From Lentimicrobium sp. (GTDB taxonomy: Bacteria; Bacteroidota; Bacteroidia; Bacteroidales; Lentimicrobiaceae): a DNA stretch of 8,601 nucleotides. The stretch lies in assembly GCA_013336205.1 (NCBI GenBank), contig JAAXUD010000040.1:3195-11795 (forward strand), given 5' to 3'. The notes beneath the pieces were generated by a model. The model saw only the letters and a program-made list of their open reading frames with translations, did no database searches and was not told where the DNA came from. The first letter of the stretch is position 1. Each line of letters begins with the position of its first letter. The position numbers were made by a program, and so were the translations under genes. Below, piece after piece: positions 6,542-8,601 of the stretch.

Positions 6542-8359
6542 TTATTTTAAAATTGCATAATCGGGACTAACCAGAAAAAGATACAGGGCCATTTTTACCC
6601 TGTAGTGCATATAATCTATTCCAGGATCTGAGCCATAGATAGGATCAACGGCAGCTTTGATTGATGCCCGGGTTTCGGGGGAAAGTTGTCCTCTGGTAAA
6701 TAATTTATCAAGCTCATTGATGAGTACTTCGCTGTCACGGGCCAGGTATATGAGCCTTGTGAAATCGAGTTTGGTGTTTTGCTCCCAATCTATTTCCCAA
6801 TTATTAAATACCGGATAGTTCCATTCAGGTGAAGTCCATAAGTCAACTTCATTCCAAAAACCGATACTGGTAACCGAGTTATGGATCTGGAACTCGGGAG
6901 CCACAAGTCCGGCATTGGAAACAGGTCCGTTGGGACTAAAATCGGGAAGGAAAAAGTTGAAAACAGTTGGTGAAGCCAAAGGCATTTGTCCTGTCTGGGT
7001 ATAAAAATTGTATCCAATATTCCAATCCAGTCCGCTGGGGCTATTTAAGTCTATTTGCCTGCAAACGTTGAAATAGCGTACCATAGGTTCAGTTAATTTA
7101 CCTGAATTCGCCTCTCTAGTGTATTCGCAGCTTCTGGCTTCTTCGTCAAGCAATATGGCTTTGATTACCGCCTTCATATCGCCACGAACGCCATTTGTGT
7201 TGTTGAAAGCCTGCACAACCCTCGAAAGATATGCCGGGCCTGGGTTTGATTTTACCATTTGCTGTATCAACCTGCGACACAAAAAGGGCCCCGTATTCGG
7301 ATGATTGAACAGGTTGGTAACGGCATCTTCTATGTCTTTCATTCCGGTTTGTCCTGAAGGAATAATATGGCCGTTGAGCAGATGCTTTTCGCCGGGCTCA
7401 TGATATTCGTCATACATTACCAGCGGTACTTCTTTGTTGCAGAACCAGAAGTCAATGCCGAAATAGGGATCTTCAACCCATTCATTTTCAATGATCTCAG
7501 CGGCACTCAATCCGGTAAAAACCTTAGCCAGTTCTTTAATGTCATAATTATCATAGGTTGGAATTCTGTTGTTTTGCTGGTCAAGTTTATAACTGCCGTC
7601 ATCATTCAACTCATAAAGTCCGATGGTGAACAACTGCATTATTTCACGGGCATAATTCTCATCAGGATGAACATTGGTTTCATCATTACTTTTTGGATTG
7701 TTGTAATGTGAAAGATATCCGGCCATCATTGGATGTAACGTTATTCCCATCAGCAAATCCTTATAATTGCCAAATGCCTGTTGTGCTAAAAGGTCGTAAT
7801 AAGAGCCTAATCCGACACCATAATCTCCCAATGATGAATTTGATGAAATAACCACAATCTCGCTCAATGCCAGTGCTACCCTTTGTCGCAACAGATCATC
7901 ATTATTCATATTATGCTCCCACCAGGCATATACGAAATGTACTAAAGAGGGCCCGAAGTAATCTTCTTCATTTCCACCATTGGCAACATACATTTCCTTC
8001 GCCTGTTCATAAATACCGGCTGTACTTTGTGCAAATGGTGTTAAAGGTTTGGCAAACTGGTCATCAATCCATTGCTCATAGCTTCCTGCAGCCACAGTTT
8101 GAATGTAGTTCAGCGGGCAACCGAAAGTAGCCTGTGCCAGGAATCTTGATGTTTCAAGTAATCGGCTGTCCATGCCTTTGCCGTTCATGGTGTTTTCGGC
8201 AGCGGCCTTTTCATTCCATTCGTTTCGTTGCATTTCGCTGCTGGTAGTTACTGTAATTCCGGAATTGTGTCCGGCACCCAGATAATCAGTATAGGTTTGC
8301 GCATGAATTAAAACACCAAAGAAGAATAATGCTGAAAAGGGCAGAACATACTTCATCAT
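6542..8359 (-). CDS. DUF1800 family secreted protein (605 aa)
   Basis: Exported protein of unknown biochemical function. Residues 1-20 are a Sec signal peptide ending IHA before Gln21; there is no lipobox cysteine. Conserved DUF1800 features appear in order: RFLAQATFG (72-80), HPMMAGYLSHYNN (209-221), HPDENYAREIMQLFTIGLYE (231-250, the strongest signature), LAKVFTGLS (277-285), HEPGEKHLLNG (320-330), HPNTGPFLCRRLIQQMV (353-369) and MPLASPTVFNFFLPDFSP (459-476). The end, YLFLVSPDYAILK, is typical of the family, so the gene looks complete and has no T9SS sorting domain. Two ATG codons stand side by side (8359 and 8356); either gives the same signal peptide, and the first is used here. It is probably the first gene of the unit, with the DUF1501 gene 6 nt downstream. 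No ribosome binding site is recognisable, which is usual in this phylum. Confidence 0.93.
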   Translation of the reverse strand: MMKYVLPFSALFFFGVLIHAQTYTDYLGAGHNSGITVTTSSEMQRNEWNEKAAAENTMNGKGMDSRLLETSRFLAQATFGCPLNYIQTVAAGSYEQWIDDQFAKPLTPFAQSTAGIYEQAKEMYVANGGNEEDYFGPSLVHFVYAWWEHNMNNDDLLRQRVALALSEIVVISSNSSLGDYGVGLGSYYDLLAQQAFGNYKDLLMGITLHPMMAGYLSHYNNPKSNDETNVHPDENYAREIMQLFTIGLYELNDDGSYKLDQQNNRIPTYDNYDIKELAKVFTGLSAAEIIENEWVEDPYFGIDFWFCNKEVPLVMYDEYHEPGEKHLLNGHIIPSGQTGMKDIEDAVTNLFNHPNTGPFLCRRLIQQMVKSNPGPAYLSRVVQAFNNTNGVRGDMKAVIKAILLDEEARSCEYTREANSGKLTEPMVRYFNVCRQIDLNSPSGLDWNIGYNFYTQTGQMPLASPTVFNFFLPDFSPNGPVSNAGLVAPEFQIHNSVTSIGFWNEVDLWTSPEWNYPVFNNWEIDWEQNTKLDFTRLIYLARDSEVLINELDKLFTRGQLSPETRASIKAAVDPIYGSDPGIDYMHYRVKMALYLFLVSPDYAILK

Positions 8360-8601
8360 AATTGAGGGTTGGTTGAAGGTTCTTGTAACAATGATTACTC
8401 TAAAATAATGAATTATACAGGGAAATGTCTAAGTTTAATATTTTAATTCTGCCAATTACAAGATCGACCATTGCTAATCAGATCATTGCCTGGCTTGTTC
8501 TGGTTTGATACTCAAAATCCTTGCATTGTCTTTGATGGCATTCAAAAAAACTATAGTTTTTCAACAATCCATTTTTTTGAGGTATTTCAAAATTAGTTGA
8601 A
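8360..8601. other. AT-rich region upstream of the DUF1800 unit
   Basis: This is 242 bp with no supportable gene on either strand. It should contain the promoter of the three-gene unit, but no TAnnTTTG match lies close to the DUF1800 start. The only exact match on that strand is TAATTTTG at 8595-8588, about 230 bp upstream, where the -33 region would fall outside the window. Confidence 0.6.
8546..8561. repeat. Perfect 16-bp palindrome
   Basis: AAAAACTATAGTTTTT is its own reverse complement, centred on CTATAG, about 190 bp upstream of the DUF1800 start. It could be a dimeric regulator site, a terminator-like structure from a neighbour outside the window, or a product of A/T richness. With no loop bases it is a poor classical terminator. 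Confidence 0.4.

Noticed and set aside
7367..7711. 114-codon hydrophobic open frame on the plus strand
   Set aside because: It is antisense to the most conserved part of DUF1800 and is explained as a shadow.
8483..8560. Short minus-strand open stretch with protein-like composition (begins KTIVFLNAIKDN)
   Set aside because: Only 25 codons between two stops, with no upstream start; it could be a decayed remnant but nothing supports a family.
8588..8595. TAATTTTG on the minus strand as a promoter for DUF1800
   Set aside because: It matches TAnnTTTG, but it is about 230 bp from the start codon and its -33 region would lie outside the window, so it cannot be judged.

Overview
The window is a chromosomal segment from a member of the Bacteroidota. 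Three things point there: a type IX secretion (T9SS) C-terminal sorting domain on one protein, start codons with A/T-rich leaders and no clear Shine-Dalgarno sequence, and exact copies of the Bacteroidota -7 promoter motif TAnnTTTG near starts. A Tat-type signal on another protein suggests a lineage that has TatABC, so probably an environmental Bacteroidia/Bacteroidales- or Cytophagia-like organism rather than a gut Bacteroides. That placement is inference.

Left part (1-3941) is DNA-maintenance housekeeping. The first 222 residues of DNA topoisomerase III (topB) run leftwards and off the window edge. A 471-bp non-coding spacer separates topB from a complete, divergently transcribed polA. PolA has 5'-nuclease, proofreading exonuclease and polymerase domains, all with intact catalytic residues.

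Middle (3942-4383) is a non-coding gap between convergent transcription units. Its first ~110 bp hold three different short tandem repeat arrays lying end to end, and the rest shows nothing clear.

Right part (4384-8359, minus strand) is a compact three-gene unit read right to left: a Sec-exported DUF1800 protein, a DUF1501 protein with a twin-arginine signal, and a small galactose-binding-like (discoidin-type) protein with a T9SS sorting domain. The gaps are 6 and 13 nt, so one mRNA is likely. All three products leave the cytoplasm, apparently by three routes (Sec, Tat, and Sec plus T9SS). DUF1800/DUF1501 pairs recur in many bacteria but their function is not established as far as I know. This envelope/surface module is the most interesting content here. 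The last 242 bp (8360-8601) are the AT-rich upstream region of this unit and contain a perfect 16-bp palindrome.

I see no tRNA, rRNA, CRISPR array, insertion sequence or phage gene.
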